Shown here in pieces: positions 36,179 to 49,084 of a DNA stretch of 64,000 nucleotides (position 1 is the stretch's first letter; the number at the start of each line of letters is the position of its first letter). Made by a program: the position numbers and the translations under genes. The stretch is from Cryptomeria japonica (taxonomy: Eukaryota; Streptophyta; Pinopsida; Cupressales; Cupressaceae): positions 211,024,997-211,088,996 of the forward strand of contig NC_081406.1 of NCBI RefSeq assembly GCF_030272615.1, written 5' to 3'. The notes beneath the pieces were generated by a model. The model did not search any database, was not told the origin of the DNA, and worked only from the letters and a program-made list of their open reading frames with translations.

Positions 36179-36610
36179 ATATATAACACACACATATATA
36201 TATAGAATTCTTTTTGTCCCTAATTAATAGAATAACCACAAATCCTAAATTGTAAGTTATAAATAAGGAAATTATATTAACATTATTAATATACTTCTCT
36301 TCCTTCAATCTAAATCTTTTTTTTTTTTTTATAATTCAAATATAGCCTAACCCGAACTGGGTTAGGGTTTTATATTTTCGTGTAGGGCCGAGGGAGAGTG
36401 GCGACGACTAGAAGCGACGACCATGGTGGAAGGTGCGGTGGAGGGTTTGACTTGAGCGTCAGGCGGGGCATCCCCAGATGCCACTGTGTTTCCCCACAGT
36501 GGCGGTCAGGGCCGCCCACTGTGGGTAAACACAGTGGCGGTCGGGTGCCTTCCACTGTGGTTACCCACTATGGGAGGCCCCCGTGCCGACCACTATGGTT
36601 GTCCACAGTG

Positions 36611-39600
36611 TGTAGTACCCCTGCCCTAATCGATTTCTAACCTTGGTTTAATCTTGATTAGATTATCGTAATATTATGTTATAGTCAGATGTTGACTTTA
36701 CGCATAGCTATTGATGTGGTTCTCACACTAGTTTTATGCTAGTTGTTTAGTGTTCTTATTTCATGGTATTCATCGAGCTAACACATTCATTAAGTTATTA
36801 TAAATGTATGCATGTATGATCGTTGGTTGTAGGAGATTTCAGGTACGAAGTCGCATGAGTGCGAGGTTCGTCGTCACTTGGTTTTGCAGGTTTGAGTGTA
36901 CCTCTTTTTAATCCTTAGAGTTGGATTAGGTGGTCGTAAGACCTTAGTCGGCCTTAGTCGTGCTCAAGTGAGCATTGCCAGTCGTCGTCGGTAATCCCTT
37001 CTTGCTTGGGTTTGCGAGTCGTCTGTTTGGTTGACCTTCTTGGTTTGCGTGCCTGGTGTGTTTGGTTAATTGATGAATTAGTCCTTAGTAATTTTCTTTA
37101 TTAAATATATGCGTCCGTGCATTGAAGATTAATGGATTAAATTAATCAGGTATTCGTTATGCGATTTTCGTTGTTAATGAATTGCCTGTTTTAAATTTGG
37201 AGTAAGTTTGATTAAATAACCGTTTTCGAATATTTAATGCATTTATATATGCTGTTGAAAAGAAAGTTTGGTATTTAATCGCAATAGACGTAATTGTATT
37301 CTGTTGGATTATTAAATTTGAAAGATTAAACTTGTTTAAATGAGAAATCGAATTTTGAATTGAAAAGGCAAGTTAATTTGTTGTTATAGTTGAAAAAGTA
37401 TTATATTTGGAGAATTATTTGTAAATAAAGTTTTTTATTCCAAAATGGGATTTTTGGGTCAACTCTCCCATATAACCCAAATTTGGGAAAAATTTGGGAG
37501 GATGGACATTTTTGGAGGAGATTTTGGCTGGAAAGATTTTTGGGGGTTTTGGAGAAGAGGAGTTGGTTGATTCTGGCAGGATTGGGCTCTCCCTCAGCCA
37601 TACCTGGATTGCGAATGAAGGTAGGAATTCTGAATTGTCTTCTTGTTGCCAAAAGAAATTATTGTTTTGATTGAAAGAAATGAATTTGTGTTTGAAAATC
37701 AATTTGTTTGGCTGGAGATTTTAAATGGAAATGTGTATTTTTCTTCATGGCTGTTGGGCGTTTGAAATCCTTGACTGTTTGTTGAGAATGAGAAAACCCA
37801 ATATGAAAACGTGATTTCAATATCAGTTTGTTTAAACCGAATGTATTGTAAATCAAAATTTCATTCTAAATCTTTGGGGATGGGCGTTTGTGTTTATTGA
37901 AATCGAACTGTGCTTTTTATATAGCAAATTTGTTAAAAGACCAAGCTGTGCGTTTTTTTATCCTTTTAAATCGGACTGTGTGTTCCATTTAAAAAATTTT
38001 AATCGTATTATGTTTTGGAGCTGGGCGTGCGTTTTGTTTATTGTTCGGACTGTGTTTTGGGGATGGGAGGCGAGGAGCGGAGCTCCACCCGCTCCCTCCC
38101 CTCTCCCCCGCTCGCACCCCCCCTTCGTTCCCCGCTCGCCCTCGGTTTTTCCCCTGCGCTGGTGCTTCGACCTTGGCCGCGACACACTGCGGTGGCCGCA
38201 GGGCGCCGCGGGCCTGCGGGCACCGCAGGGTGCCGCCGCCTGGCCGCGTTGAGAGGCGCCGCCCGCATGGTATGGGACGATGCTAGGGTTAGGGCACGGC
38301 CCTTCCCAGCGTGCCTCCCACATAATTTAACATGCGTTTTTTTTTGTTTTGTTTAAAACATAGTTTTATTTAAAATGCGTTTTTAGTTGTTTCAAACATG
38401 GTTAAAAAAAAGGGGGTTATTTCAAGGTATTTTGTTTGGTATTAAAAAAAAACATGTGATGCTATTATCATTTTAATGAAGGGTTGTTTGTAATGTTAAG
38501 TTTAAAGAGTTCTTAATCTTGATTAAGGTACCATAAGAATGATAGGCGATATCTTGATTTTGATTAATTCTATAGTGGAGATTGTAAGTTAATCATTAGT
38601 CAATCTCATTTCATGACTTATGCCCCTTTCCTGATTAAGCTCTAAAACGGTAATATTGCAATTTTTATATCATTGATTATATTCTGATCGATCTTAGATT
38701 ATTAAATCTAGATCTTACCTTCTAGCTGTTTAGAGCACTTGGCTAACTGAAGTAGTATTGTTTAAAGATAATAGAGAATAATATATTATTGGAAGATCGT
38801 TGAAATACGATATTGTAGAGGTCGGTTTTAGACCAGTGTGCTAATGACGTTTTTTTTTGTTGGAGATTAAATGTCTTATTCAGTTGATTAATGGTTGTCT
38901 GAATTTTTATTAATACGAATTGGTTAAAAACTCATTATGGCTTATATGTCTGTTTATGCTTGAATTTTAACGAGTTAGAAAACCAAGAACGACTTATCCC
39001 TTGATAAGGTAGATAACTGTAAGTTGTTTAGATCTTGTAGAAAACTTGATTGTCGTTTAATGATTAAATCAATTTGAGGAATATTGTCCTTTCTGATTAT
39101 TGCCGAGCGAGTTTAATTTCTGTATTCGCTTTTAATTATGAATCGACATGTTTTGCTTTGTTTAAATAGGACCCTGTCGTATGGATGATTTGGTGTTCCT
39201 GTATCAGTCCTCGAATTTTGAGTTGACTATGGTATTGTGATGTTGTCTTAGTTGGTTATATCCTCTATGTGTGTGTGTCGAATGATGATTCGTGGTTCAC
39301 CTTAGTTGTCAGGTCTCTAGTTAGAGTACCGTTAGTAAGTGATTACCCTTGAGTCGTGTTTGACCAGATGATTGTTTCTCTCTTCTTGAACTCCGTTCGT
39401 CCGACCATGTGTTTTCCTTGGTTTTGAGTGCGTCTGAGTTAGGCTAGTGTCGTATGGGAAAGTGGCTTTCGATTGGGGGCTGCGCCCAAAGTGGCTGCTG
39501 GGTAACCCGTCGAAAGTGAGTCTAATAAGTGATAACCTAAGTAGATTAGAAAATAATCTCTAAATAAGATAATGTGCCTCACACATGAGACGAGTGCTAT

Positions 39601-40853
39601 CATAGATTCGACATGTTGTGAGAAGGCCTGAAATGGCAAACCATCTTCCTTGTCTTCACGAGAGGATGTGTGGGTCCACATGAGGCTTGGATGGGCCGGA
39701 AGTTCGGATTAGGTTGCCAGGGTTACCAGTGTATGGGCCGGGACCTATGAAGACTTGCCATGGTATCCATACCAGGTTGTGTGATGACACTTGTCCCTAC
39801 GTTCGCTAGTGTGTTGTCGTTTTGTCCTGTTTTGAGTACCTTTGTGAGTCGTCCTTTGTCTCTGCCCTTGTGAGTGTCGGTTTCATGTTAGACCTTGGGT
39901 GGTGATGGCTCAGTTTTATGGATGCTCTTCTAGACCTCTTGTTTTAGCTTTGATTATGTTCAGCTGGATCCTGTTCTTTTCAGGGATCGTATATGTATTA
40001 ATTGACCGAGGTGGTCATTTGTACATTGTTTATGTACCGCCTTGGTGGCTGGATTGTATAGTGTAACCTCTTGTATTTGTAACTTTATTATTATTCAGAG
40101 GGGGTCTCGCAGTTGCGCAGACCTGGAGATGTAGCCCTTTAGGGGTGAACTCCGAGATCATTATGGTGTTATGTGATGTATTCTCTTATGTTTCCTTTAT
40201 TCAGCTTTATAATGTATGATTAACTTATGTTAGAATGGGTAAGTGGATAATTGGAATTAACTATGAATGCTTATATTCAGTTCTTTATTAAATGCCATGT
40301 TGATTGTATGCGTAAGTGTTTTAGATGAGATTATCGTAGATGCTAGTATGCAATCGTCTTTTAAAATGCAATAAGTTGGTATATGAAAAGAATGTAACTT
40401 AGAGTAGTGAATTATACTCAGTTGTTGTTAAGGAATTTAAATATGCTTGGAAAGATCTCTTTTGTTATGATGAAATCCTAGTGTATTAGAATGTTAGATG
40501 TATGGTTGGTAATTTTAAATGAAAAGCTTGAATGAGATTTATGAATGGATCTTAATGGATGAATCTTTGTTGTGATTTATATTTCCGTCCTTTGAAAGAA
40601 ATTATCCTGATATGAATTATCTCGTTGTTAAGATAATTAGCTTATTGGATTAATCGTGTGAGTTAAGTGAATTGTGAAATTTAAGTAATCTCGTTGGGAA
40701 ACTCTTTAGGAGTTAGTTGAAGTCTTCCGCTATGTAATCTGAATCTTTGATATCTTGTTGCACCTTATGTGTTGTAACGTTAAAAAAAAAAAATTGCACT
40801 CTATTCTTGTTATTTTAGCTTATCCCTTCGGGGTTTCCTGGCGGGGCATTACA
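36611..40853 (+). mobile_element. Long solo LTR E, nested in D
   Basis: Starts TGTAGTACCCCTGCC and ends GGCGGGGCATTACA, near-perfect inverted ends. The target duplication CAGTG is perfect (36606-36610, 40854-40858). The 4,243 bp contain no open gene; frames in the GC-rich island (38063-38323) run in several phases and are composition artefacts. The block CAGAGGGGGTCTCGCAGTTG...GGGGTGAACTCC near 40098-40155 and an A-run at 40782 may be transcript-end signals. It is organised like G1 and G2 (GC island about 1.5 kb from the left end), so I place it in the same broad class of long-LTR elements, probably Gypsy, on inference only. Confidence 0.8.
38063..38323. repeat. GC-rich island of LTR E
   Basis: Highly GC-rich stretch with GCCGCAGGGCGCCGCGGGC-type palindromes in AT-rich LTR. 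It is located about 1.45 kb from the LTR start, as in the other long LTRs. Confidence 0.8.
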
Positions 40854-40999
40854 CAGTGGCGGCCCCCGTGCCACCCATTGTGGGTGGCCACAGTGGCGGC
40901 TCGAGTTGCACCGCCCACTGTGTTTATACACAGTGGGTTCGGCCCGAAAGCCCTCATTTTCTTTTCTTTTTTTTTTTTAAATAAAAATAAATTTCTTTG

Positions 41000-41031
<32 letters not shown>

Positions 41032-41111
41032 AGTGTATATATATAAATATGTATTTATTTATATATATAGATATATATATATATGTATATTTATTTATTT
41101 ATATATATATA
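40854..41111. repeat. Remainder of D island, then TATC/TA microsatellites
   Basis: CAGTGGCGGCCCCCGTGCC and CACAGTGG words at 40854-40937 complete the island split by E. A T-run (40968-40979) and TATC/TA repeats (40997-41111) follow. Confidence 0.8.
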
Positions 41112-43864
41112 ATCTAACATGGGTTAAATGAAGGGTGGGTTAAATATGGATTTTCATAGATAAATATTGTTATTATTATTTATTTTTATGTGCAGGAACT
41201 AATAAACTAAATGGTAGCATAACAGTAGTCAAATAGTTATATTTCTTCTTTTAAATCTGGGCATAAATCTATAGCGCAAATGTTAGATTTTAATTCTGAA
41301 ATAAATAAGGAGAAAGTGACAGAACTAATTAAACTATATACAACAATTACATTAGTCTAAAATATTTTAAATTAACTTAGAGATAGACATGTTAAACTAT
41401 TAAACCATGATTTGTATTTGGGGATAAATAGTTAGGACTAATGCTTAATTTTCTCTTACTAACATGAAAGCTTTCTACTTTACTCATTTACTTTATTTCA
41501 AATATGCATAGGGAGATAAAATGAACTTTTATTTTCAAAATTCCATGTATACAACCAACATTATTTCAAGAACAATACATAACTTAAACTCAACATAAAT
41601 ATTTCATTTTGCAACAAAATAATACGTAATAAAAATAATACATTTCCTTAAAGTATATTTAAAATACAATATAGTCAACCTTACAAATGGGTGTGAAACC
41701 CAACTAGTCCCACATTTCTATTAAATGAGGACTTAATTTAAAATGAATACTTTTCTCTTTCAAAATAAATACAACATATAGTTCCCCTTTACATTGCTGC
41801 AACTTAAAATATAAAATATCCCATCCCCTAATCTTTTTCTGCAATCAAAATGAATCCGGCAACTCTTAGCTTGACTTTTTCTTTCCTTTCCAAACAACCT
41901 GCAAATAAATCATAAGGTTTTGACCATGGAGAGCTCACCTCTTAGCCTAGGCTTACTAGAAGCGACCTCCGAGCTTGGAGAACCAAGCCCTAGATAGGTT
42001 ACACAAATGCAAACACAACAAGCAAGGGGAAAACATTTAGCAAACACTTTCCCAACCAAGGTTACACTTTATCACAAAATGTGACGTTCTTACACAGGTG
42101 GTAGTGGACCGAATACCCTGAGGAGACTGCAAGAATAGTAGATCACAAAGCCTCCTCATGGCAAACAAAAATATATCATAAGTTCATTAACCCCACATCC
42201 TTATGCCCCCCAAGGCATTTCATGCCATACTTTCTCCCCTTATGACCCCCAAATGCATAAACCAGGCTATGCAGCAAGGGTCACATATACACCCCTTGAG
42301 TTCACACTCATAATGAGAGCCTCTCACTCGAGGGCTGTCAAACTTCTACCACCCACAAGACTATCCTACTCTCCCAAGAGTAGGAGGTCTTGGTTACTCT
42401 CAAATCACAAGAGAATGCATAAAAGAAGTAACAGATAGATCACATAATAATTTTCACCAAGGAAAATACAAGAAACAACTTTTACATACAAGCCATTTTT
42501 CCAACATAAACATGCAACGTAAAAAGAAACAAAAAGGAGAGGATAATCCAACCTTCAATTTGCCCAAAGGTTTGCTAGAACTAGTTTGAGAATGAGCAGC
42601 CCAATTCCACAATTTTCCTTCTACACTTAGCCAAAATTCTATCCCAAAACCTATTCTTTTCAAAATTGCATGATCACCAAAAATGGAGAGTGGGTGATTA
42701 CCAACAAAGTCTCTCATTCTTGCCTAAAAAGACCTCAGTGAGAGTTCTCACAGGTTTCTAAAACTGAAAAAGGAAAAAGTAAGAAAAAGATGAAAAAGGA
42801 TCTCTCATCAAAAGGGAAGGTTATCTAACCTAGATGGCACCTTCTAATTTCAATTTTCGTTCACCTTAGGAAACTCACTTTTTGAGGTGACTAAACAGTC
42901 ACATGGGAGTAGACACATGCCTAAAAATACTCCTAACCTATAGGTATACATTATGGGCTTTAGAAAACACCTTTAAACTACCCCTAGGAGTCCATTTGAC
43001 CCCTTATAAACCCATCTGAAGTTAACTTTCGGGTCAAACTTGAGTTGACCACTCCAAAGACTCTCTACCCAAGGAAAATTTAGAACCACATTCAAATGTT
43101 TGAAAAGGCCATGGTTGAAACAACTCCCTTCAAGAGACAAGTTAAAATTCAAGACATAAATCAACACGTGTCAAGTGACACAATAAAATACATTACAAAA
43201 TTACACATGAAATTTGTCTCTTCTTGGATTTACACAAATTAATAAATTTAATTTAACACACACGCAACATTTACTTTCACAAATAAAATACGATACATAC
43301 GAGGTGTTGTCTCTCCAAATAGACAACCCCTGGTTTTACGAACGTACATAGGTCTAGGTTTGGTTCTCCATAATGTTTCCATGGTCACATGGATAATTTT
43401 CCTACGCATCTCAATTACACATTAGTAATTCCAAATAACCTCATATAATATTAAACACATGAATAAGAATACACATCAAACACTCTGCATACAATTTACA
43501 TTTAAACAAATCGATATATCTTATATCCAAATAAATCCACATAAGCAATTATCATAATCCTCATAATTGTGATCCATACATAAGACATGCATCCTATTTC
43601 TATCATCATAGTAAAGTTCTGCAAATCCAATAATGACATACATCATCTCAAAGTTATCCTATTCTAGAATCATATAAAGTTATGTATCCATAACACATCA
43701 AAATGTACACCTCAAAGTGAAATGATTCCGTAACATGGTTAAATTATTTTTCTCACCAATCTATCTGTCTAACATAGCCCATCCTCTTGAATTATATCAT
43801 TTATTAGTAAGGTCAACCATGGTCAACTGAGTTAACCGGAGCTTGATCGGGGAGGGGCTCTACA
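41112..43864. other. Right part of insertion D, noncoding
   Basis: 2.7 kb without recognisable genes or element ends until GGGGCTCTACA. Short frames at 42253, 42454 and 42973 have no motif or neighbour support. Confidence 0.5.
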
Positions 43865-46800
43865 CAAACATCTAGAGAAACAATGGGTACCCAAGGAACT
43901 TCCTCCAATAAACATCAATTTTTGTGTTAATGAGAGGATATATCGCATAGAACCTTCGTCGTTACATAGTTTGGGCCTATTTTCCATGGACGACATAAAG
44001 ATTTGTTACAACAAAGTTGCTGAATTGATGGAGTATGTCGAACCTTGTTACAATTATAAAAATTGGATGCAAATTGTTTGATATAAAAAAAACATGCGTA
44101 GGTATGCACTGTCAGCAAATTATATACAACAGAAAGATAATGATCAAAGTAAATGAGTGGCTATATACATTGATGGAAGGACAAAATCAATAGGGAATAT
44201 TACAGGTTTTATAAATAATATGCAACCTGGGTCAACTAATAAGCAACCCAATTGCATATTTGAAGCGCGTGAGGGAAATCGTGTATTCGTATGTGCAATA
44301 AAATCAATAAGTGCAGGGGAAGAGTTGCTAATCAATTACAATTTAAATCGTATTGATACAAACAAAGTTACTAACATGGGGGTGGTACGCACTATATACC
44401 ATTTAAACCAACCTCCAATTAATGACTCCAATATACCATCTTATTATTACATTTTTTTGCTAAGTCTATTGGTTTCATTTCGCTAACGTGTTTATATGTT
44501 TTCTTTGTCACAGGGCGACCTGGATCCGTCAGTATGCACAGACAGGGATGTACGTCCCAACACTTCTATCGAGTAGGTTAACCTCATTGTAATTGTACAA
44601 ATTAGATAGAAGCAAACTGTCACATTATTATGTTATTTTTTTGAGTGTTTTGGAGTAATTTTGATAGTGTTAATAATATTCTTGTCATAGATGGATGTTC
44701 GGGGAAAGGGAAAGGAACCTCCCTTACATCAACACCTCAACATAGTATTAAGTGATGGGGACTATGCAATTTCCACAAACCCTGTAGAAGTGATAAAAAT
44801 GTCTATCACAAAAATTAATAAAGAGATTGTTGCTTTGGTATGCACGACCCCTCAGACTGATGAGATAAAATATAGGATGAATCAATTGACGCAAGCAACA
44901 TAAAACATGCAAGTAAGCAATAATGAAAGGTTTAATTATAACAAAAGTTCAGAAATGGTTTATATTTTATACTCTTTTATGTCACTAACTAAAATATGTA
45001 CATGTTTTTACAGAATTTCATGTGTCATCATCAACCTGGTGGACATGATCAGGGTATTGCAGGTAGTGTAGGTGATGACCATGTGCTATACATTAAAACT
45101 ACTCCTTTGGACTTGTGAACTTTCTTTTTTAATGCTAGTGTTATTTACACATGCCTTTCCCTGTCTATACTATTGCTCTCTCTTTAGAATGAATAATAAT
45201 AAGTTTTGTGTGTATATATGATTGTAATAATAGTTTATTAAACTGTTAATAAAGTATGTAGTTGCAAAATTAGAAGTTCTCATCTGATCTGATCTGATCA
45301 CTTATATTTTAATTTACTATTATTAAATTATATTTCAAAGTAGGGACATTACAAAGACCTATAAGACAACGTGAAGATTGACAACATGAGATAGACATTG
45401 AAGCAATCTAAATAAATAGATTCCATGGACTATCTTTTGTAAGGACTATACTAGTTTATCACTTACACTGCCCTCTTGTCACAAATTTCCATACCTTTGT
45501 CTTGCATCAAAACCTACCTTCCTTATTCTCCTTCATACTATTGTATCATTAATATTAGCATCAAAAACTTAATAAAGGTTCATATTTCTTTACAACTCTT
45601 AATAAAGGTTCATCCTTGTTTACAATTCTTGCAGTTTTCATATATTTAATGTATTATTCTTCAGGTGCTGCCAATGTTCCTATGGAAAGGCCGCCTTGTT
45701 CGAGGTTATCCTCATTTGTATTTTCGACTGCAATGTCGACAACAGGCAGTATGCAGACATCCTCTACTGCTTGTCATGTTGACCCACCCACTATTGGTAG
45801 ATCCCTCTTTTTCTCTCTCTTTTGTTATGTGTTTATTTCCCTTGAAGTGTTCTTTCTTGGGGGCATTTCATAGTAGATTCATTTTCTGCAGCACAAGATG
45901 AACATGAGGATGCACTGAAGGCGAATACTAGTGATAACATAGCATCAGTTCCTAGATATTCCCGTATTGCTAGTACGAGAACATTGCAGACCATATTGGT
46001 GGTGAGTGATGAAGAATTGATTCCCTTGAAGATACAAAAGGTTCCAGGTACTTTAAAATTATTATTATATATAGTGTAATTGTAATTTACTTACTGATCA
46101 CTTGTTTTGGACTAATTATCCCATGATTTTTTTGCAGGAAATGATATTTAAAAAAAAAATCTTAATGACATTGCTTGTAGATGTTTGGGCCTACCATACG
46201 TAAAAGGTGGAACATCATATGAGAACTAACCCTAATCCACTATTTTCATTTCACACCATTTCTAGAATAGTTTTCCTTTGATCCATTTCTTGAACTATAT
46301 TAAAGGTAGTTTCAGTTCATTTATGAATCTAATAGGTTTGTTTTTGCTTAAAAGGTGGAATGACCAAGAAAACATGTTAAAAGATGAACTCACAAACCGT
46401 ATGGTTGAGTTGTTTGGAAATGACACATTCGACAAAACCAAGCTTCTTGAAAAAGTTGGCACATATCTAAAGTATGTGAGAGACCAATACATGACACATT
46501 TAGAGAAGAATGTAAAGTACGAGCGTCCCCCTATGATTCCAGAGAGGGAGTGGAAGGACTTGATTTTGGATGCGAATGAGAGAATTGAAAGGAAAAAAGA
46601 AAATACACCACTAGACGCTAGAAGAAGATATGTGATACTATTAAGAATGTAATTGTGTCCTAATTACTCTTTATATTTATATCATCTAACATATTTCAAA
46701 CTTTTCATAGACTGAGTGACATGTCAAAGGCAACCAAGGCAAGACAAGAAAATAACGGTTAACACAAACTCGGCTCTAGTGGTTATATGAAACTTGTCAC

Positions 46801-48746
46801 ATGAATTGTAAGAATCAATAAATGAAATATCGCATCAAAATATTTATAAATTGCAAACAATTTTTTTTTGATCAAACAATACAAGAAAAATTCACGATAT
46901 TAAGCAAAAATGTAGGGCTCTGATTTCAATAGAGCACCCACAGAAGATGACAAGAGAATTGCCTACCAGCAAGGCTATACAACCATGGCTAAATGACTAC
47001 GAGAATTGAGTGGGCAAACATGAGATTCTGGTGCATCCGTCACACAGGTAAATAAGCTATATGAAAATAATTTCAAATTGATGTTAAGTTCCAACATAAA
47101 GTGAATTTATTTGTTTGAATTAAGCACACAATTATAGAAATGCGCATGACATTGGAATGCAGCTTGATAATCGTGGAACACAACCTCCACATGAAGGCCC
47201 GGATGTGCATCCTAGTAGTGGAGGTATTCATTTGCTATTCAAATTTTTTAATGTAATTATTAATACAAATAAACATCTTGTCACAACCCTCCTTTATCAC
47301 TTTTTGATTTGATACAATTCTATTATATAATTTTTGGTTGAGCTATTGAAAATGATTGAATAAATAATATAAAAGAATAAAAATGGACACACACACACAC
47401 ACTTGGAGAATATAGTTCAAAGGCATTATTTTCTTTTTAATTTTTTATTTCCCCACTCCAAATTATGGCACATGTTGTAGGAGGAATTAGAAGCTTCTAG
47501 AGGAATCTTCAATGCCTTGCATGTAACTCCCCCCACTAGGTTTTTAATCAATTTGCATGAGTCCAATATTGGAAAAGAATCTCATTTTTAATTAAATTCT
47601 CTAGATAGTGGAATTGAGGGATTTTTCTTATAAATTGTATGCAAGTTTTCAAAGAAGGGAGTTGATTGTTTTTTTTGAAGAAAATTTCCCAAATTTCCTT
47701 GTTGTTGGTAGTAGGATCTTCCTTTGGTAGTTACATTTTGGTTGTAGGATTCTTAAATTGTTTGAAAGATTTCTCTCAAGTGGCAAGGAAGGATCTAAGG
47801 AGGATAGCTAGAAGGTTGGAGAGGATTCAACATCGAACTTCGATAAGCCAGGTTCTCTTCTTGTTATTTCACATTCCCATATGAGAAATGGTATCATCCA
47901 AAATATAGCTTTTAGATCTTCCTTTATAAAATTTTCTTTTGTGTTAAATCCTTCTTTAGGGATAATATTGAAAAAGATAGCTTATTATTGGTGTAATTTT
48001 TTTTTAGAGAAGAAATATTAGATCTTACTTGCATGTGAAAGATAGCTTATTTACTTGTGTAATTTTTCTTTAGAGAAGAAATATTAGATCTTACTTGCAT
48101 GTGGAAGATAGCTTTATCATTTGATTAAATTTTTTTTAGAAAATATCAGTTCTTGATTTTCTTATCTCAAATTCATTACTGGTTCGGAAATTTAAATGTA
48201 ATTCTTTTCTTGCATTAAAATTTTTACTTCCCTGCGAACAGAAAATGCCTAATAATAAGATATAAATCTCTCTGTGAATAATCCTCTGTGTTATTCATTC
48301 CTGTGAATAAATCCTTATTCTCATTGTTTACATTAATATTTTTATTTCACCTATATCTGGTTATATACTTCTCTCCGTGAATGTAGAAATAAATCCATTT
48401 CTCTCTCTGAATGTAGATTTGTTCATGAATCTTAATTCCTTAAGAGCCCTGTGAACAGAATGACGTCTGGAAATAAAATATAAACTTCGTTATACTCTGT
48501 GGAAATAAATTATAAATCCCTTTCTGTGAATATTAACTCCTGAAAATTTTCTTTGAAAGCTTTGTATTTCCCAGCTCTGTGATAAATTAGTTATCTGTAC
48601 ATCACTGGAACAAATTATTTCTCTATTTTATTTTCATCCCTGTGATTAAAGTATTATTCTCACTCTTACATTAACAGTTTTCCTCGTATACATATATCTA
48701 TTTATACATTCTTCTTTTATGCTGTTTAATAAACTGGAATGAAAAA

Positions 48747-48763
48747 CTATATATATATATATA

Positions 48764-48806
<43 letters not shown>
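48747..48806. repeat. (TA)n microsatellite in LTR G2
   Basis: Long TA tract interrupted by TATTTATTTATT, just left of the GC-rich island. Confidence 0.9.
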
Positions 48807-48808
<2 letters not shown>

Positions 48809-48892
48809 TTATTAAAATTTATGCAAAGTGAATTATATTCAATATAGTGCACAAAACGGTACTTCATACGTTGCATGGAATATCGGACCGTT

Positions 48893-49084
48893 GCAGGAGA
48901 TGGGAGCGGAGTTATTACCTCCGCAGGGGAGTGGTACCAGAGTGGTACCCTCCACTAACCTGCGGTCACTGCTACGACAGTGGTCGCAGGGTAGTGGAGG
49001 GGACCACGATGGTCCCCTCACCACTGTGGGCCTGTACCCACAGGTCCGTAGTGGTGATGGGACCCGTGGGGCCCCACTCCCACT
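48893..49084. repeat. GC-rich palindromic island of LTR G2
   Basis: Homologous to 30228-30412, with GAGTGGTACC, GTCGCAGGG and GGGACC...GGTCCC words. Confidence 0.8.

Larger units (their letters stand above)
35009..43864. mobile_element. LTR-type insertion D, containing nested E
   Basis: Begins TGTCATGCCC at 35009 and ends GGGGCTCTACA at 43864. These ends are imperfect inverted complements. The flanks carry a perfect 5-bp duplication CAAAC (35004-35008 and 43865-43869), and removal restores the SET reading frame. Without E it is about 4.6 kb. I see no coding sequence, PBS or internal pair of direct repeats, so it is probably a long solo LTR, strand undecided. A GC-rich island with CAGTGGCGGNC and CCACTGTG inverted words lies at 36385-36610 and continues at 40854-40937 beyond E. 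AT and TATC microsatellites lie at 36139-36173 and 40997-41111. Confidence 0.75.
34699..44389 (+). pseudogene. SET-domain protein gene, split by element D
   Basis: The frame opens at or before 34699 and runs to 35008. Element D (with TSD CAAAC) follows, and the same frame resumes at 43870. Before the insertion: a Ser/Arg-rich part (LSDVSSSSEGNVG, KIRRSTRGQKIIRRF). After it: a SET domain with SLGLFSMDDI (GxG region), VAIYIDGRTKSIGNITGFIN, the PNC of the NH.C region, VFVCAIKSISAGEELL and INYNL. These follow the order of SET lysine methyltransferases, which transfer methyl from S-adenosylmethionine to histone lysines. The usual NHS triplet is replaced by INN. Two in-frame TGA codons (about 44080, 44158) break it. 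It lies on the transposase strand directly downstream, where CACTA elements carry their second gene. Confidence 0.7.

Noticed and set aside
37958-38356. Several overlapping GC-rich frames on both strands (Ala/Arg/Pro-rich)
   Set aside because: They lie in the GC-rich island of solo LTR E. All six frames are open because of base composition, with no motif.
36611-40853. Possible rRNA or organelle DNA in the GC-rich blocks
   Set aside because: No rRNA core or organelle gene sequence was recognised, and the blocks are palindromic and confined to LTRs.
42253-43167. Short frames in the right part of D
   Set aside because: Under 90 residues, with no motif, no start context and no neighbour support.
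35009-43864. D as a full-length LTR retrotransposon
   Set aside because: No internal direct LTR pair, PBS, PPT or coding motif was found. The ends and TSD fit a solo LTR with E nested inside.
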